Notes: generated by a model from the sequence alone, not told the origin. 64,000 nt of DNA from Eonycteris spelaea (GCA_003508835.1 PUFA01000068.1:7511501-7575500), one strand, 5' to 3'; shown: positions 12,140 to 24,355, counted from the stretch's first letter. Made by a program: numbers and translations.

Positions 12140-12610
12140 GTGTCACTCAAGATTAAGTACAGAAAACAGATGCTACTCTAGATATTTTATGCAAGATTGG
12201 ATTTTAATACGGAGAATCGGGCTTACCAACTCATTACATAGGTTGAAGAAATGGAGTCTATCCAGGGTCTCCAGGAATAATTGTTAAACAACACAACTAA
12301 TCCCTGAGGAAGCTACCACCCCTGGGCTACCTCTGGAGCTGCCCCACACACCAAACTACCATCACTGCTGCCCCCATCGCCGAAACCAAGAGTATGTTGA
12401 AAATCACCAATATCTGCAAACCAGTGAATGAGAAATCAGGTTCAGAAAGCATCTGCCAACATCGCTGCTATTTTCTCTCCCAGCCACCAAGGAAGTGGGT
12501 GTGGGATCCTGCTACAATGACACTTCACATTCCCACAGTGCGCCTGCACAGACACAGCCAAAAAGAGAAGAAAAATGCCTCTGGTTCTCTCTGTCTCAGT
12601 CATCAATAAT
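12140..12610. repeat. Probable dispersed repeat, LTR-like, unassigned
   Basis: Includes 'aatcgggcttaccaactcat', 'ctgaggaagctaccacccct' and a C-rich middle ('ctgcccccatcgccg'). I associate this layout with a mammalian LTR-type repeat but cannot name the family. It is less AT-rich than its flanks. A plus-strand frame (11874-12287) overlaps it and ends inside it with no recognisable domain. Confidence 0.3.
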
Positions 12611-13869
12611 ACCACTGTTCACCCAGAATGCTACAGATAAAGAAGTCTAAGAAATGCAGGTTTGGACTTAGATTTTAAATTATATCCTAAGAGGAAAAAA
12701 AAGAGGGAAAGAAAACTGGGATGGAAGTTGAGTGAACATCAAGCACCTTCAATGACTAATTGTAGGTAATTGGCCTTTTTCTAGACCAAAGCCTGGCTTA
12801 TGATGTTCACATGGAAGAATTACTATGATGTTGGGACAGTTTTTTCACATACTGACCTTCGGGTCACTCATTTCTAACAAAGAACTAAAATTTAGAGTTG
12901 TTATTGTGAAGGTGACATGAGATTAATGTATAAAATGCTTAATATAGAGCTCGAAATATTATATTTCTCAATAAATGTTAACTGTACAAAATGAAAGAAC
13001 TTACCACAGTGTATTATACATAGTAAGTGATCGCTAAAAATATGTTTTGAAAGTATGAATTGCATTATTTTAGGAAAAACTGTTCCAGCACATGTTCAAA
13101 AAAATTGTATTCCAAGATTTATTGCAAATGTTTTACTTATTTAATCTTCTATGAGTTATGTCCTATTATAATTTGATTAAAAGAAGATACCAAATATTAT
13201 GTGAGGATACTGGTATCTCAGCCATTTTCTGAGTATAGGACATTTCCTAAAGCGTTTTGGGTGTGACTCACATTGTAAATGAGCAGGTGATTACAAATAC
13301 AGAACATTCAAATTGAATCCTAGCTACTGCTACTGCACCAATAACCTGCCCTAAAGAGAAGGGGTATCTTATCTTTGTTAGAAGAAGTTGTTCAGGGCAT
13401 GAGTTTCAAATAAGTTTGATCTCACTGAGAGTTCACTTTGAACCTATCAAATAATTGAAAGAAGTTAGAGAAAGTGGGCGATTGTCAAATGTCCGGTAGA
13501 TCTGAATAACAACAAAGATTTCTGACATGTCTGTCAATGGGGACGTCCAGAAATTAGCCCATCCACCCACACTCAGCTGAATTTGTGAATTGGGATGTTA
13601 ATGAAGCCATTTTTAGATTAACCTAAGTCCTAGAACTTTGATGGGCTGGGGTCTTTGGGAAAGACTGCATCTGTATACTCACTGTGGGGATGGATGTGAT
13701 TGACCTCTAATATATCTTTTTTTTTTGACAGAGGAATATGTAGCTAAATTTATAAGTAAGTCCAACCTAAGACCCCATGACTACATACTGGACACATAGT
13801 TCCAAACTACCCAACTATGACTTTGTTCAATGTGTGGAATGTTCTCCTTTGTTAGCTCAGCATGAAATA
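12611..13869. other. Unassigned sequence
   Basis: Nothing definite. A MIR-like 3' piece may lie at 12885-12990 ('gtataaaatgcttaatatag', 'ctcaataaatgttaactgta'). There is a T tract near 13715. Confidence 0.5.
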
Positions 13870-14065
13870 GGAAACAGTGTAGAAAGAGCAATATGGTTTT
13901 ATATGGATCTGAGTTCAGTTGCCACCTTAGCCACTTCCTATTGCTGGGATCTAACATCTCAAACCTTCAATGTCCTAGGTTGCTGTAAGGATTAGAGTTT
14001 TCAGTGTTTATAAAATGAATAATTTGGCAGTGAGCATGTAGTTGTTAATAATTTTGCTATTATTT
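13870..14065 (+). repeat. MIR SINE
   Basis: 'ggatctgagttcagttgcca', 'cttagccacttcctattgct', 'tgtaaggattagagttttca' and 'tttggcagtgagcatgtagt' follow the MIR order. Confidence 0.65.
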
Positions 14066-14504
14066 TTTTATAAATTAAATACTGTAGCGAGTTTCTTTGC
14101 CTATTCAGTTAGAATTATATTTGCACAATATTTAGTTAGATTCCCAGGTAAATGTCAGAAATCTTTCTTCCAAAAGAGTCTGAGTACATTTTTGTGTGAT
14201 AATGTTTAGCCTGGCAATAATGGAGAAAGGGTGCTCCAATTAATTGGCATATACTATCCAGAATATAGTAGCTTAAATGAAAATTTTAATTTGCATTTTC
14301 TAGAAGTAGTATTTATCTGGACACAGTTTTTTATTCATGGTGGCAAAATATTCTACTTCTGTGACACTTTAAAAAACAATGGGTGGTCTTATTTGGGATA
14401 TATCACCCCTTAATGAAGTCTTTTACCTTCACACCAGCCAAATCAGAATGAATGTGTTCTTTCAGCTCTCTGAAAAATGCAAAAATGTGTAGAGAGGGAA
14501 TATG
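14066..14504. other. Unassigned AT-rich sequence
   Basis: No repeat or gene recognised. It carries a short plus-strand frame of 60 codons (14231-14413) without homology. Confidence 0.5.
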
Positions 14505-14725
14505 TTCTAGTGGAAATAAGGTAGGGCTTAGAATCAAAAGACTGAGTCTACCTTGGACCTGAGAGTAAATTTGAAAAGTTCATGAACCCCTTTGAGCCAG
14601 TTTTGTTTTTTTGTTTGTTTGTTTTGTTTGTTTTTTGCCTATAAAATAGTGATAAAATAAAACCTGCTTCATAGATTTTCTGTGCATATTAAAAATAAGC
14701 TAACATCTCTCAAAATAATGTGAGT
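14505..14725 (+). repeat. MIR SINE interrupted by a TTTG run
   Basis: 'tagggcttagaatcaaaaga', 'tttgagccagttttg', then a (TTTG)n-like run at 14600-14637, then 'cctataaaatagtgataaaa'. The run sits inside the MIR where 'cagtttcctcatctgtaaaa' is expected. Confidence 0.65.
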
Positions 14726-14727
14726 GG

Positions 14728-15000
14728 TTGCAAGTACAGCCTTTGGAGTCAAACCGGCAGTGTTTTGAGTCTCAACTTCGCCACTGACCAATCGTTTGAC
14801 CTTAAACAATTACCTAACTTCCCTGTAGTCAGTTCTCTCATATGAAAAAAAATAAAAGAGAAGGGCAAGTTTTATGACTCATAGAATATTAAGAGGATCA
14901 TTAAGAGGATTAAATGAGATAATGCACATTAGGAATTTATAGTACTTCGTAGTAAGTGGACAGTAAATATATAATTACTGTATATTTATTGCTATAATTA
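14728..15000 (+). repeat. MIR SINE
   Basis: Directly follows another plus-strand MIR. 'gcctttggagtcaaaccggc', 'ccactgaccaatcgtttgac', 'ggattaaatgagataatgca' and 'tagtaagtggacagtaaata' cover nearly the whole MIR. Confidence 0.8.
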
Positions 15001-15074
15001 TTTTGATAAACCATTAGATTTTATTCTGATCCTTTTCATATTGTGCTAAATAATAATTTGCCTCCATGTCTGCC

Positions 15075-15205
15075 ATTGTAGCTCAGATGCAAGTTCCTTG
15101 AGGACAGATGCCATGTCATATTTATCTTTGTCTTGCCAGTACCCAGCATAACATCTTGCACAAAATATGGGCTCGTAAATATTTGATAAATAAATAAATT
15201 ATTTT
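15075..15205 (+). mobile_element. L2 3' end
   Basis: Clear L2 terminus: 'cagatgcaagttccttgagg', 'acagatgccatgtcatattt', 'gtacccagcataacatcttg', then 'gtaaatatttgataaataaa'. Confidence 0.85.
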
Positions 15206-15784
15206 TGGATTATTTTAGGAAGAATTTCTGGCAAGTGACCCAGACTTTAAATGCACTTTGACCTTTGTTATTGATGCTTTGTGATACATCAGCCTCTGTG
15301 GCGTATGCTACAAGATATAGAAAGAATGAGTGCAGCCGTGTACTCGCCTTGACGATGCTCATAGTCTAGTTGGAAACTAGCAAAGAAACATATCTTTAAA
15401 AATGTAGAAAAATCAATACTATTTCAAGTTCAGTTTTTGGTGTTTTTTTTTTTTTTTTTTTTCGTATCTTCCAAGGCCGTTTCGGGCTCATTTATATAGC
15501 TCAAGTAACATGTATCTCTTCATCTATATAAAGGTAAACTGGGCAGGGAATCAAAGGTATGACTTTTCATCTCTATTAGCCATATATTTGCTATATAGTT
15601 TTTGGTAAAATAATCAGCCTCCCTTAGATTATTTATCTGAAAAACAGCCTATCATTTTATATCTTTAGTCTTTGCAAAAGTCATTTACTTCAAATGCATT
15701 CAGTAATTTAATAATAGTTTTCCAATGCACTTTGCTGTGATACGTATTCAAGAAATAAATATTATGTTCTATTTTGACATTCTT
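15206..15784. other. Unassigned sequence with a 20-base T tract
   Basis: T tract at 15443-15462. No SINE body is visible on either side, so it is not an obvious retroposon tail. Confidence 0.6.
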
Positions 15785-16125
15785 TACTTAAAAACTTCTA
15801 ATTTCTTTTTGTACACTTGGAATAAAATTCAAGTCCTTGCCTTTGCCTACAAATTGCCACATGACCTAACCCTAACAACCACTCTTCCTCTCTGTTCAGT
15901 GCTCTCTAGTTATACCAACCTGCCTGTAGTGCTTTCAAACCTCAAAAGCTCTGCCTAATCCCCTCTGCCTCAGTGACTTTATCCTTAGATACCCACATGA
16001 CTCACTTTTCCCTTTTTTGAGGTCTTTGTTCAAATGGTGCTGCCTTCAAATTTTCTTCCCTGACCACTTTACCTAAAATTCTTCCTCTTTTCAGTTTTAT
16101 GTTTTTCACATATCATTTCTGTTCT
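15785..16125 (+). mobile_element. L2 fragment
   Basis: 'tggaataaaattcaagtcct', 'tgcctacaaattgccacatg', 'taccaacctgcctgtagtgc', 'ctgccttcaaattttcttcc' then 'ctgaccactttacctaaaa'. This is the L2 order before the 3' end. A frame at 15725-15958 crosses it incidentally. Confidence 0.75.
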
Positions 16126-16129
16126 GAAT

Positions 16130-17060
16130 TTATTCATTTATGCATGCAAACAAATCTGTGTTTAGTTTCTCATCTGTGCCTTGCTTTGAGAGAGGTCCTG
16201 TGAATGCAATAATAAATAAATGAGGCACAGAACCTGTCCTCAATGAACTGTGTATAGTAGGGAATACAAAAAAGAAAAAGAACTATGTTTCAGTGATTTA
16301 AATGCTGTGATAGGTGTGGACCAGTGCTATGGAGGCCATAAGTGAGCCATGTAATCTGGCTGAAGGTTTGAGGAAAGCTTCCTGAAAGTGATTGATAAAC
16401 TAACACTGTACACGTAGACAGGAATTACCTTAGTGGAGGAAGGTGAGAAGAACACTACCCCAAACAGAATGAAGACCAAGTTCAAAGATCCAGAGGAGGA
16501 AAAGAAGCATAGGCACTTTTGAAGAATCAAAGAACACTCATTGTGGATAGAATGTTGTGTTTTTAAGGGGGAAGGAAGTGAGGCAAAGAAAACGTTTTAG
16601 ATGATTCCAGATGTAGACAAGTTACGGACCATGCACCATATCAGCAAGTTTGACATTATTGCAGGGGAGTAGAAATCATTGAGGAGTTTTAAGTGGAGTG
16701 ACTTGATAAGATCCCCCTCACCTTTTTTTTTTTTTTTGGAAGATTTCTTTAATTATAAGATATAAAATGACCTGGAAGGGATAATGCTTAATTAATGCTG
16801 TTCTAACACTACAGATGAGAAACAGTGAAAACTAAGATAAAGAACGTAATGATGAGAATAGAGAAAAATAAATGTGTCCAAGAGAAGGCAGATGGCGACT
16901 ACTTAGAACTGTGGCATGAAGGAGAAGTAGGAAACAAATATAGAACCAGCATTTCTGGGTCTATGGGAATCATTTATTGAGATGCAAAACACAGGAAGAT
17001 AGGTGAGTCTGGGTAGAAAGATAATGAGTTCTGTTTTAAGACTTATTCAAGACCTCCAAA
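16130..17060 (-). mobile_element. L2 fragment, reverse, facing the previous one
   Basis: 'caaatctgtgtttagtttct' region, then 'gaggcacagaacctgtcctc', 'tttaagtggagtgacttgat' near 16689, and 'aacactacagatgagaaaca'. These are complements of successive L2 blocks. It lies tail to tail with the plus-strand L2 at 15785-16125. A T tract at 16723-16737 interrupts it. Confidence 0.65.
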
Positions 17061-17529
17061 AGGAGAAGGATTAAATATCTCTAAGTTTTCTCTCCAATTA
17101 GAAATTATCACATTGCTTTTTTTTTTAAGGTTGAAGATGCAGTTACTTTTTATTGAATAAATATTCCCTGTGCATAAACTTGTATCATCAATGCATTGAG
17201 TATTTGCTAATTTCTTTATTTTCAGTCATTTTTAGTGAATATTTAAAGTCTTAGAATTCAGAACCTTATAATTTAAACCATTCACATATTTTCCAGTAAC
17301 AGAACACTTAACCTTGCTGGACTTTAGGGATCTAATGGACTTTGGACTAGAAGAAAAAAATGTAGGATGCAGTTTAGTCACTTAATAGCATTGTAGTTAA
17401 GGATAGTTAGGATACACAAAACCTGTCATACATTGAAATAGCCTCAATATCGCACAAGTAATTTAAGGAGCTATCACCATTTCAAATATTCCACTTTACT
17501 TCCTCAGTGAATGCATTCATTCTTGCCAT
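17061..17529. other. Unassigned sequence
   Basis: No repeat recognised. A short T tract lies near 17120 and the rest is AT-rich. Confidence 0.5.
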
Positions 17530-17755
17530 CATCTCTGTCATCATTATAAGTAACAATTACTAGCAGATATGCCAGGCATAACGCATTATCTCTGTAAGTC
17601 CTCAAAAGAGTCTTATGAATAGATTCTAACTCATACCCATTTTACAGATGGGAAATCTGGACTTGGAAAGTTAAGTATATTGCATATTGTATAATGTCAA
17701 ATGGTAGTAAGTGATGACAACTGAACTTAAAACCATGGCTGTCTGTATATTTTGC
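17530..17755 (-). repeat. MIR SINE
   Basis: 'atgccaggcataacgcatta', 'ctcatacccattttacagat', 'gggaaatctggacttggaaa', then 'acttaaaaccatggctgtct': reverse MIR order. Confidence 0.8.
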
Positions 17756-17894
17756 ATAAAAACCGTAGCTCATATAAGTGATGTTATAAAGAAGCTATTA
17801 TAACTAATGATCTATAGTACCTGACTGATTACATAGCCTTTTCCATATGATTTCATTCCACCCATGAGACAGGCATGTATAAATTGGGAAGGGA

Positions 17895-18000
17895 ACAGTG
17901 TCTACTTCAGAAGGTTGTTGCTAGTATTAAATAAATATCTGCATAAAAAGGCTTAGAACATTGCCAGGTGTAGTAGTATAGTAACCATTGCCATGGGTGT
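17895..18000 (+). repeat. MIR 3' half
   Basis: 'cagaaggttgttgctagtat', 'taaataaatatctgcataaa', 'gcttagaacattgccaggtg' and 'tagtagtatagtaacc'. Confidence 0.7.
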
Positions 18001-18044
18001 GTTAGTTGATCAGTATCATCATCACCATTATTCCAAATTTTCAT

Positions 18045-18160
18045 ATCAACAAAGGATAACAAGCTATGTAAATTGCTCAAGATCGCACAATCAATGATGG
18101 CAAATCCAGGATTTAATCCTAAATCTAGCTAATCTGTGGGTTGAATCATCGACACAGAGC
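18045..18160 (-). repeat. MIR fragment
   Basis: 'gtaaattgctcaagatcgca', then 'aatccaggatttaatcctaa': the reverse MIR segment around 'cttgcccaaggtcacac' and 'gggattcgaaccc'. Confidence 0.65.
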
Positions 18161-18369
18161 TTCATCTTAAAGAATTGACTTTCTGGGTAACAAATGACTT
18201 AAGTTTGGTCAGCAACAAATGGTACAACCAAGTTTTATTGTTTGCTTCTTTGGTTAATGATTGCACCTTATAGAATTATAAAATTGTTTTAAATGTAGTT
18301 GAATACATATTCACTTTGCTATACACTCCAACTCAGAAGTCTAAGTAGTATATAATTCACCAAGTGATT

Positions 18370-18417
18370 TAAACACACACACACACACACACACAACAAC
18401 ACACACACACACACACT
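18370..18417. repeat. (CA)n microsatellite
   Basis: Two CA runs separated by an AACAA break. The surrounding 18161-18744 is otherwise unassigned. Confidence 0.95.
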
Positions 18418-18744
18418 TAGTAAAAACATTTGCTTGTGAGTCTGAAAAGCAATTTATAATGAAAGTTCACAAAGCCATGGGCTTTATGGGAAAGGGCAGG
18501 CATCTGTCATATACATAATTGGAATTCACAGTACAGTATAATACAGTTGTCATGCATCTGTTAAAGGCCAAAAATTTATTAGAACAAATTAGAAATTATA
18601 GACATTTCCTTTGGGTAATGGAATCCCTTAGTAATATGCAGCATTACTAGGAGAAAACTGTTAGAGAAAGAATAATGATGGCAGATCACAGGTAGTGATA
18701 GATCTTTGTGCTCATAAAAGGTTGAATGTTGTTTGAAAATAATT

Positions 18745-18865
18745 ATATTACTTCATTCATTTATTCAATAGATGGTTCTGGCTGTTGACTACATTCTAGG
18801 CAGTGTTCTATGTAAGAGAGATACAAAATCAAAGTCCTTGTTTTCATGGAGTTTACATTCTAGTG
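18745..18865 (-). repeat. L2 3'-end fragment
   Basis: 'cattcatttattcaatagat', 'attctaggcagtgttctatg', 'gttttcatggagtttacatt', 'ctagtggtcac' are the reverse of the L2 3' end. Confidence 0.7.
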
Positions 18866-18869
18866 GTCA

Positions 18870-19015
18870 CTAACTAGCATTATCACTTCATCTGTTATCA
18901 GCATCCTTAAAATGGGAATAATACAATTGACCATATGAAGCTTTTGGAGAATAACTAAAAATAAGTCTACATAAAGGCTTTATATACACTTGTAAAGTGT
19001 CATACAAATAACAAT
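18870..19015 (+). repeat. MIR 3' half
   Basis: 'tccttaaaatgggaataata' and 'gcttttggagaataactaaa' followed by 'acttgtaaagtgtcatacaa' fit the MIR 3' half. Confidence 0.55.
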
Positions 19016-19019
19016 AGTT

Positions 19020-19945
19020 GTAAAACAAATGATCCAATTAGAAAATAGACAACATACATGAAGAGATATTTCACCAAAGAGGATATACGGATGGCAAATA
19101 AGCACATAAAAATATGTTCAAAATTATTAGGGAAATGCCAATTAAACCATAATGAGATATCACTACACACTGTTAGAATGATTAAAATAAAAAATGACAA
19201 CACCAAATGCTGGAGAGGATGTAGAGAAACTGGATCACTAATATATTGCTGTTGGGAATGGACAACACCCAATCATTCTGGAAAACAGTTGGGCAATTAA
19301 AAAAACAAAAGTAAACTAAAACTAAAACCAAGTGTACATCTATCATATGAGCCAACAATTGCACTCCTGAACATTTATCCCAGAGAAATAAAAATTTTAT
19401 TAATGCAAAACCCCATCTATAAATGTTTATAGCAGCCTTATTTCTAATAGCCCAAACAGGAAACAACCCAGATGTACTTCAGTGGGTAAATGGTTAAACA
19501 GAGTGTGGTACATATGATACCTCAAAATACTACTGAGTAATTAAAAGGAACAAAATACCGATACATGCAACAACCTGCACAGACCTCTAGAGGATTATGC
19601 TAAGTGAAAATAGCCAATCACAAATGTTGCATGCTGTATGATTTCATTTTATTGTATTCTTGAAATGAAAAATGACAGAAATGGAAGACAGATTAATATT
19701 AGTGTTTTCCAGTGGTTAAGAAAGAGTTGAGAACAGGGAGAAAGTGGGCATGGCAACGAAGGGGCAATGTAAGGGATACATGATTATGCAAATGTTTTAT
19801 ATCTTGACTATCGACTTCAATATCCTGGTTGTGGCATAGTGTTACAGTTCCGCATGATGCTAATATTAGGGGAAACTGAAGGATACAGGGATTTCTTATG
19901 ATTAAATGTAAACCTACAAATATGCAAAAATAGAAAGGTTTAACT
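19020..19945 (+). mobile_element. L1M 3' end (ORF2 tail and 3' UTR)
   Basis: Old LINE-1, 5'-truncated. The ORF2 C-terminal region is recognisable from 'gaagagatatttcaccaaag', 'gagatatcactacacactgt', 'ggaatggacaacacccaatc', 'gagccaacaattgcactcct' and 'gcagccttatttctaatagc', but it carries frequent stops. The tail after about 19660 is 3' UTR-like ('atcttgactatcgacttcaa'). Age and decay fit an L1M subfamily. No clear poly-A tail remains. The small frames in 19000-19466 on both strands are pieces or antisense shadows of this element. Confidence 0.85.
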
Positions 19946-20234
19946 TAAGAAAAATCGACTACCTCAAAGTTATGATTATGAAGTTTACATTAATTATTCA
20001 TGTAGCTTCAGTACTTGGGAACATGACTCTCAAAAACTGTCAACTATGTTTATTTTTATTTTTTAATATATCAGTGAATGGAAAATAAAAGGAAATAACA
20101 GTATCCAGGAATATTTTCTAGAAACAATGATTATTCAAGCAGGATTTCTGTGGGATACGGAGCTTCTGTTATAAGAATTGGTAAATATGTTTGGAGAACT
20201 AAATTAGTTTATATGTTTTCATTCTCTTTCATTC

Positions 20235-20935
20235 TACACCATGGTATCAATGAAACTCATTTATTGAACAGCTATTTTACATTAGGCTAGATGTTATATA
20301 AGACGTTTATCAAGGTTGTGTGTGTGTGTGTGTACTGTTGAAGTTGAAGGGTATGTGTTTTGGGGCATCACCAGTGAACACAATAGACAAAAATCTCTGC
20401 CACAGTGAAATTTTCATTCCAGTATCTATATTCAATAGCTTAATGGAAAAAAAAAAGAGCTAAATAAAAATAAAATACCTTATAATTTAGCAACAGATAC
20501 ATATATGAGGGAATACCAAGGAATGAGAGATTAACTCTGGAATAGGAAGCTGACCTGGACAATATTGGTTCCTGAAGAAGGTATGTCAGAGATAGTCTTT
20601 GAAGGATGTGTAGAACTTTACTAGGTTGCTTAGAGAGAGGACAGGCTTTTGTTGGGTAGAGTAAATAGCATGTACGAAGTCACAGTTACATGAGAGTCTA
20701 CACAAATTCAGAGCAGATGATTAAAGACAAGAGCCAGGACGGGTAGCAGAAAACAGAAAGGGAACCAATGGGGGAGAATTAGAGAGGAGAGGAAAGAAAT
20801 AAGCTAAGTGTTGGAGAACCTTGAAGGTCAACTCAAAAGAAGGCTTTAAAGTTGGTTTAAAAAGAAATGTAAAGTCACTGGAGCAAATGTGGTAGGAATT
20901 AGACAGCTACTGTCAAAAAAGCTATCAAATGTTTG
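20235..20935 (-). mobile_element. L2 fragment
   Basis: Reverse L2: 'ctcatttattgaacagctat', 'tccagtatctatattcaata' region, 'ttgaaggatgtgtagaactt', 'agaaccttgaaggtcaac'. It is interrupted by a short TG run at 20316-20332. The flanking 19946-20234 is unassigned. Confidence 0.65.
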
Positions 20936-21424
20936 GGTATGATTTGTTCTTAATATTAACAGGTGGCAATCTTGGCCTCTGATTCCATTGTCCTCAAAAC
21001 AGTCATATTTTGTTGGTAATTTTCCATTAACTCCCTCATTATTGATACACTCCAAAAGGCATTCTTTTAGACAGATTACTACCTGACTATGAGAGACTTG
21101 GGCCGATTTATAGTGTTTGTGAATATCCTCTGACTCTGTTTCTCCTTGATGCATTGGGGACTGTTTTGCAAATCATAAAATAATATAATAAAAAAAGTAT
21201 TAGAAAAGCTGGCATTTGTAATAGGTTCATTTTAGAAACATCTCTTGTTTTTCCTTTGGAGTTATGTTTTGTATTCATTTTAGGCTACAGTATTTGGTGC
21301 TTTTATAATGCCTTTCAGCAAAATTTCTTGAATGTTTAAAATATCTACCCTGTATGTGTGTTTTTAAACTAAGTAGCCTTTTTCAAATTTTCATGTTTAT
21401 ATGTAACCTGCCACATTAATTTGC
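20936..21424. other. Unassigned sequence
   Basis: No repeat recognised. The minus-strand frame 20846-21154 (102 codons) straddles L2 sequence and this stretch and shows no known domain. Confidence 0.5.
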
Positions 21425-22005
21425 CTATTCATCATTCCACAGGCAGCTTTTGAGTGCCTACTAAGTACTAAATTTCATTCTATTCTCAGGATACACTGAT
21501 GGTAGGTAGAGTTTTATTTTTGAAAGGTCCATGGTTGTGCGGAGAGACCAGGGAATTTGACATGGAATGAACTATAATAAATCTGGTGCAATGTAGATGG
21601 GAGCACAGAACCAAGCAGCTAACTATCTTAGAATGAAGGCATTGAAAAGATTGCTCTGGAGGAAGTAAAATCTCAGAGTTTGCCATTTAATTAGGCAGGG
21701 GCTAGGCATTCTGTGTATCTGGACATGCTGGTGCTTGGTCCTTCCGAAATTCACAAGAAGGATCTGACTGATAAGGCTGACTTGGGTGTAATAGGAGAAA
21801 GGCTAACTTGGGTTTATGTGATAGAAGAAGTGATAAAAATAGACTCAAGAGGGAGGTAAGGATGAGATGGTGAAGAAAATTATATTTCACTCCAAGGAGC
21901 TTGGACTTTATCCAAAAAGAAATAAGGAGCCATTGAACCATTCTGGCAAGTAACTATAGGACAGTGTTGGGCATTAGGACAATCACTCCAGCTTCTTTCC
22001 CTTTC
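21425..22005 (-). mobile_element. L2 fragment
   Basis: 'tgagtgcctactaagtacta', 'attctcaggatacactgatg', then 'ccaaggagcttggactttat', 'ataaggagccattgaaccat' and 'aggacaatcactccagctt'. These are complements of the L2 3' end and of its coding tail. Confidence 0.75.
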
Positions 22006-22819
22006 CTCTGAAAAACCTGTATTTTCCTGTCCACACCTTTCATCAGCTACCAAAGCTGGATCCCCAAAGGATAGGGTCTCAGTCTCTTTGCATTCCAGTG
22101 CCAGGCACTTTTCCAAACCTCAGCTTCCTTCCCAGTGAGGGGCTTCTGAACTCCTGCTGATTGTAGAGCCTGGGAGATTCTGAGCTGCTGATTGATTTGA
22201 TTTCATTCCACTGGAGTACATGTAATTTCATGCTTCCAAGTGAAAGACATTTTCTGAAAATTCTCCAATCTCCCCAAATTACTTAACTTTATAAATGTAT
22301 TCCCAGCTTCATTGGACTCTAAATAACCCAGTTTGGGAGAAAATGCTTGGCATGTGAAACTCTGATCATCAAGATTCAACAATTACATTGATTAACTCCC
22401 TTAGACTGTTAGAAGCTATTCCAATGGAAAGAAAAAAAAGAATTAAAGTCAGGGCATAAGACCAAAAAATACTGTTTCCTGAGGATAGTAATATACCTTC
22501 CTACAAGGAAAGAAGGAGTTGATTTTTCTTAGCAATAAAGAAAAATACACTTTAGGAGTAAGGTGACAAGATGTCACCAATACTTCGATAGATCGATGTA
22601 TGATAGGTAGGTAGGTAGATTGATCGATCAATAGATAGAAAAAATAAATTTTTAATAAAGTAGTACACACCTTTATAAAATGTTTGAAATAATCAAAACA
22701 GAATAAAATATAAATTATGGAAATCATTTTCCCAAATCATATCATTGTTAATATATTTAAGAATATTAAGATATCTTTGTATGATGTAATTTTATGTAAA
22801 TAAGACCAAATTTTTATAC
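22006..22819. other. Unassigned sequence with short tetranucleotide and inverted repeats
   Basis: 22562-22578 is a small inverted repeat (GGTGAC, 5-base loop, GTCACC). 22587-22640 is a degenerate GATA/GGTA/GATC run containing the palindrome ttgatcgatcaa at 22620-22631. 22130-22320 is unique to the eye. Confidence 0.6.
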
Positions 22820-23736
22820 TTTTTAAAATAAACTTTGTTATTTTAGAATAATTTTAGATTTACAGAAAAATTATGAGGATAGTACAGAGTTTTTATATAT
22901 CCCACATTGTTTTTTTTTTTCTATTATTGAAATCTGATTTTTAGAATGGGGTATTTGTCACAGTTAATGAACCAGTATTGATACATTATTATTATCTAAA
23001 GTTCATACTTTATTCAAATCGACTTAGTTTGGAATATTTTGTTCTTTGTTTGTTTATCTAATGTCATTTTTCTATTCCAGAAAGCCATCCAGGATATATT
23101 ACACTTACTCATTATATCTCTTCAGTCTCCTTTTGTGTATCGCAGTTTCTGTGGCTTGAGAAACTTTTATTGTTTTGAGTTCGGTTATGATATTATGAGG
23201 GAATGTTCCTCAGTTGGGATTTCTCTGATGTTTTCTCATGATTAGACTGGGGGTATAGGTTTTGAGGAAGAAAAACACACAGGTAAAGTGCCATTTCCAC
23301 ATCATATCCAGAGTATATTTTATCAACATGTTTTGTCACTGTTGATGTTAAATTTGATCACTTGGTTTAAATAGTGTTTGTCCAATTTTTCTATTTTTAA
23401 GTTACTTTTCCTCCTCTTCGTCCTTCTCCTTATTGTTCCCTTCGGAACAGTTATGTGCATAGCCTACAGGATTAAGGAGTAAGGAATGATGCTCCATCTC
23501 CTTGAAAGAATACCTACATAAATTATTTGAAATTCTTCTACACAGGAGATTTTTTATTCTTCCTCATTAATCAATGACTTATGTTAGTATGGCTTCATGT
23601 ATGTTTGTTTATTTTATATATCCAATACTACTTTATTTTTGTTTTGTTGTTCAGATTGTTGCAGCTTTGGCCATTAAAAACTGTGTCAGTTGCCCCTGAA
23701 TCCTTTTGACATATCCCCATCAATGTGTGTGTGCAT

Positions 23737-23776
<40 letters not shown>

Positions 23777-24355
23777 AGCACTTCCTTACTTTCTGGCACT
23801 CTATAATGCTTCAGGCTCATTTTGTGTATTCTAGCTTCAGTCCTAGGAATTTCTCTAAAGAGCCCTGTTTTTCTTTATTGGAGAATGATATTATAAACCA
23901 AGATGCGAGCAGTAAGTGTGCTTGTTGCTACTGGGGTGTCATTGTTTCTAGGCCCTCTCAGCTAACAGGGCAAGGAAATATATGTGTGTGTAATAACCCG
24001 TCATATATACAAATTTATAAATATATCTATGCATAACTATCTATATTATCTATATTAAGCTAAACATTAGTTTATCCAGGTGTCTCCAACTCTGCTTCAT
24101 TACCACATAGATCCTCACAGCATCCTCCTCTTATTTATTTGTTGCCCTCTCAGTCTAACAATAAGGAACCTGACTCCCACTTTCTTCTATCTATTTACTT
24201 AGTTGTTTGATTCCAGTATACATGTATAGTGATTTCAGAACTGTCGACCCCTAAGCCCATTTAAAATAACTCTATCGGCTAGAGTAAAGTGCTTATGTAT
24301 AATTCCAAGCTCTTTTTGTAATCGCATTTCTTAAATAAAAACAGCTGTGTTAAAG
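22820..24355 (-). mobile_element. L1M 3' end (3' UTR), reverse
   Basis: Starts with the reverse of an L1 tail ('aaataaactttgttatttta', 'gaataattttagatttacag'). It then runs through 'gccatccaggatatattaca', 'cagttgggatttctctgatg', 'gattagactgggggtatagg', 'atactactttatttttgttt' and 'tctaggccctctcagctaac'. I recognise these as the 3' UTR of old L1. A TG microsatellite sits inside at 23738-23774. Frames 23039-23245 and 23806-24036 are antisense to it and not genes. Confidence 0.8.
23738..23774. repeat. (TG)n microsatellite within L1
   Basis: TG run after a short 'tgtgtgtgtgcatgag' prelude, inside the reverse L1 3' UTR. Confidence 0.95.

Noticed and set aside
11874..12287. 137-codon plus-strand frame
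   Set aside because: No recognisable motif, ends inside a dispersed-repeat-like stretch, and lies beside several MIRs. Consistent with chance.
15443..15462. 20-T tract as an Alu or other SINE tail
   Set aside because: No SINE sequence follows on either strand.
19000..19466. Small overlapping frames on both strands
   Set aside because: They lie within the decayed L1 ORF2 tail; the sense frame is a stop-broken piece and the minus frames are antisense.
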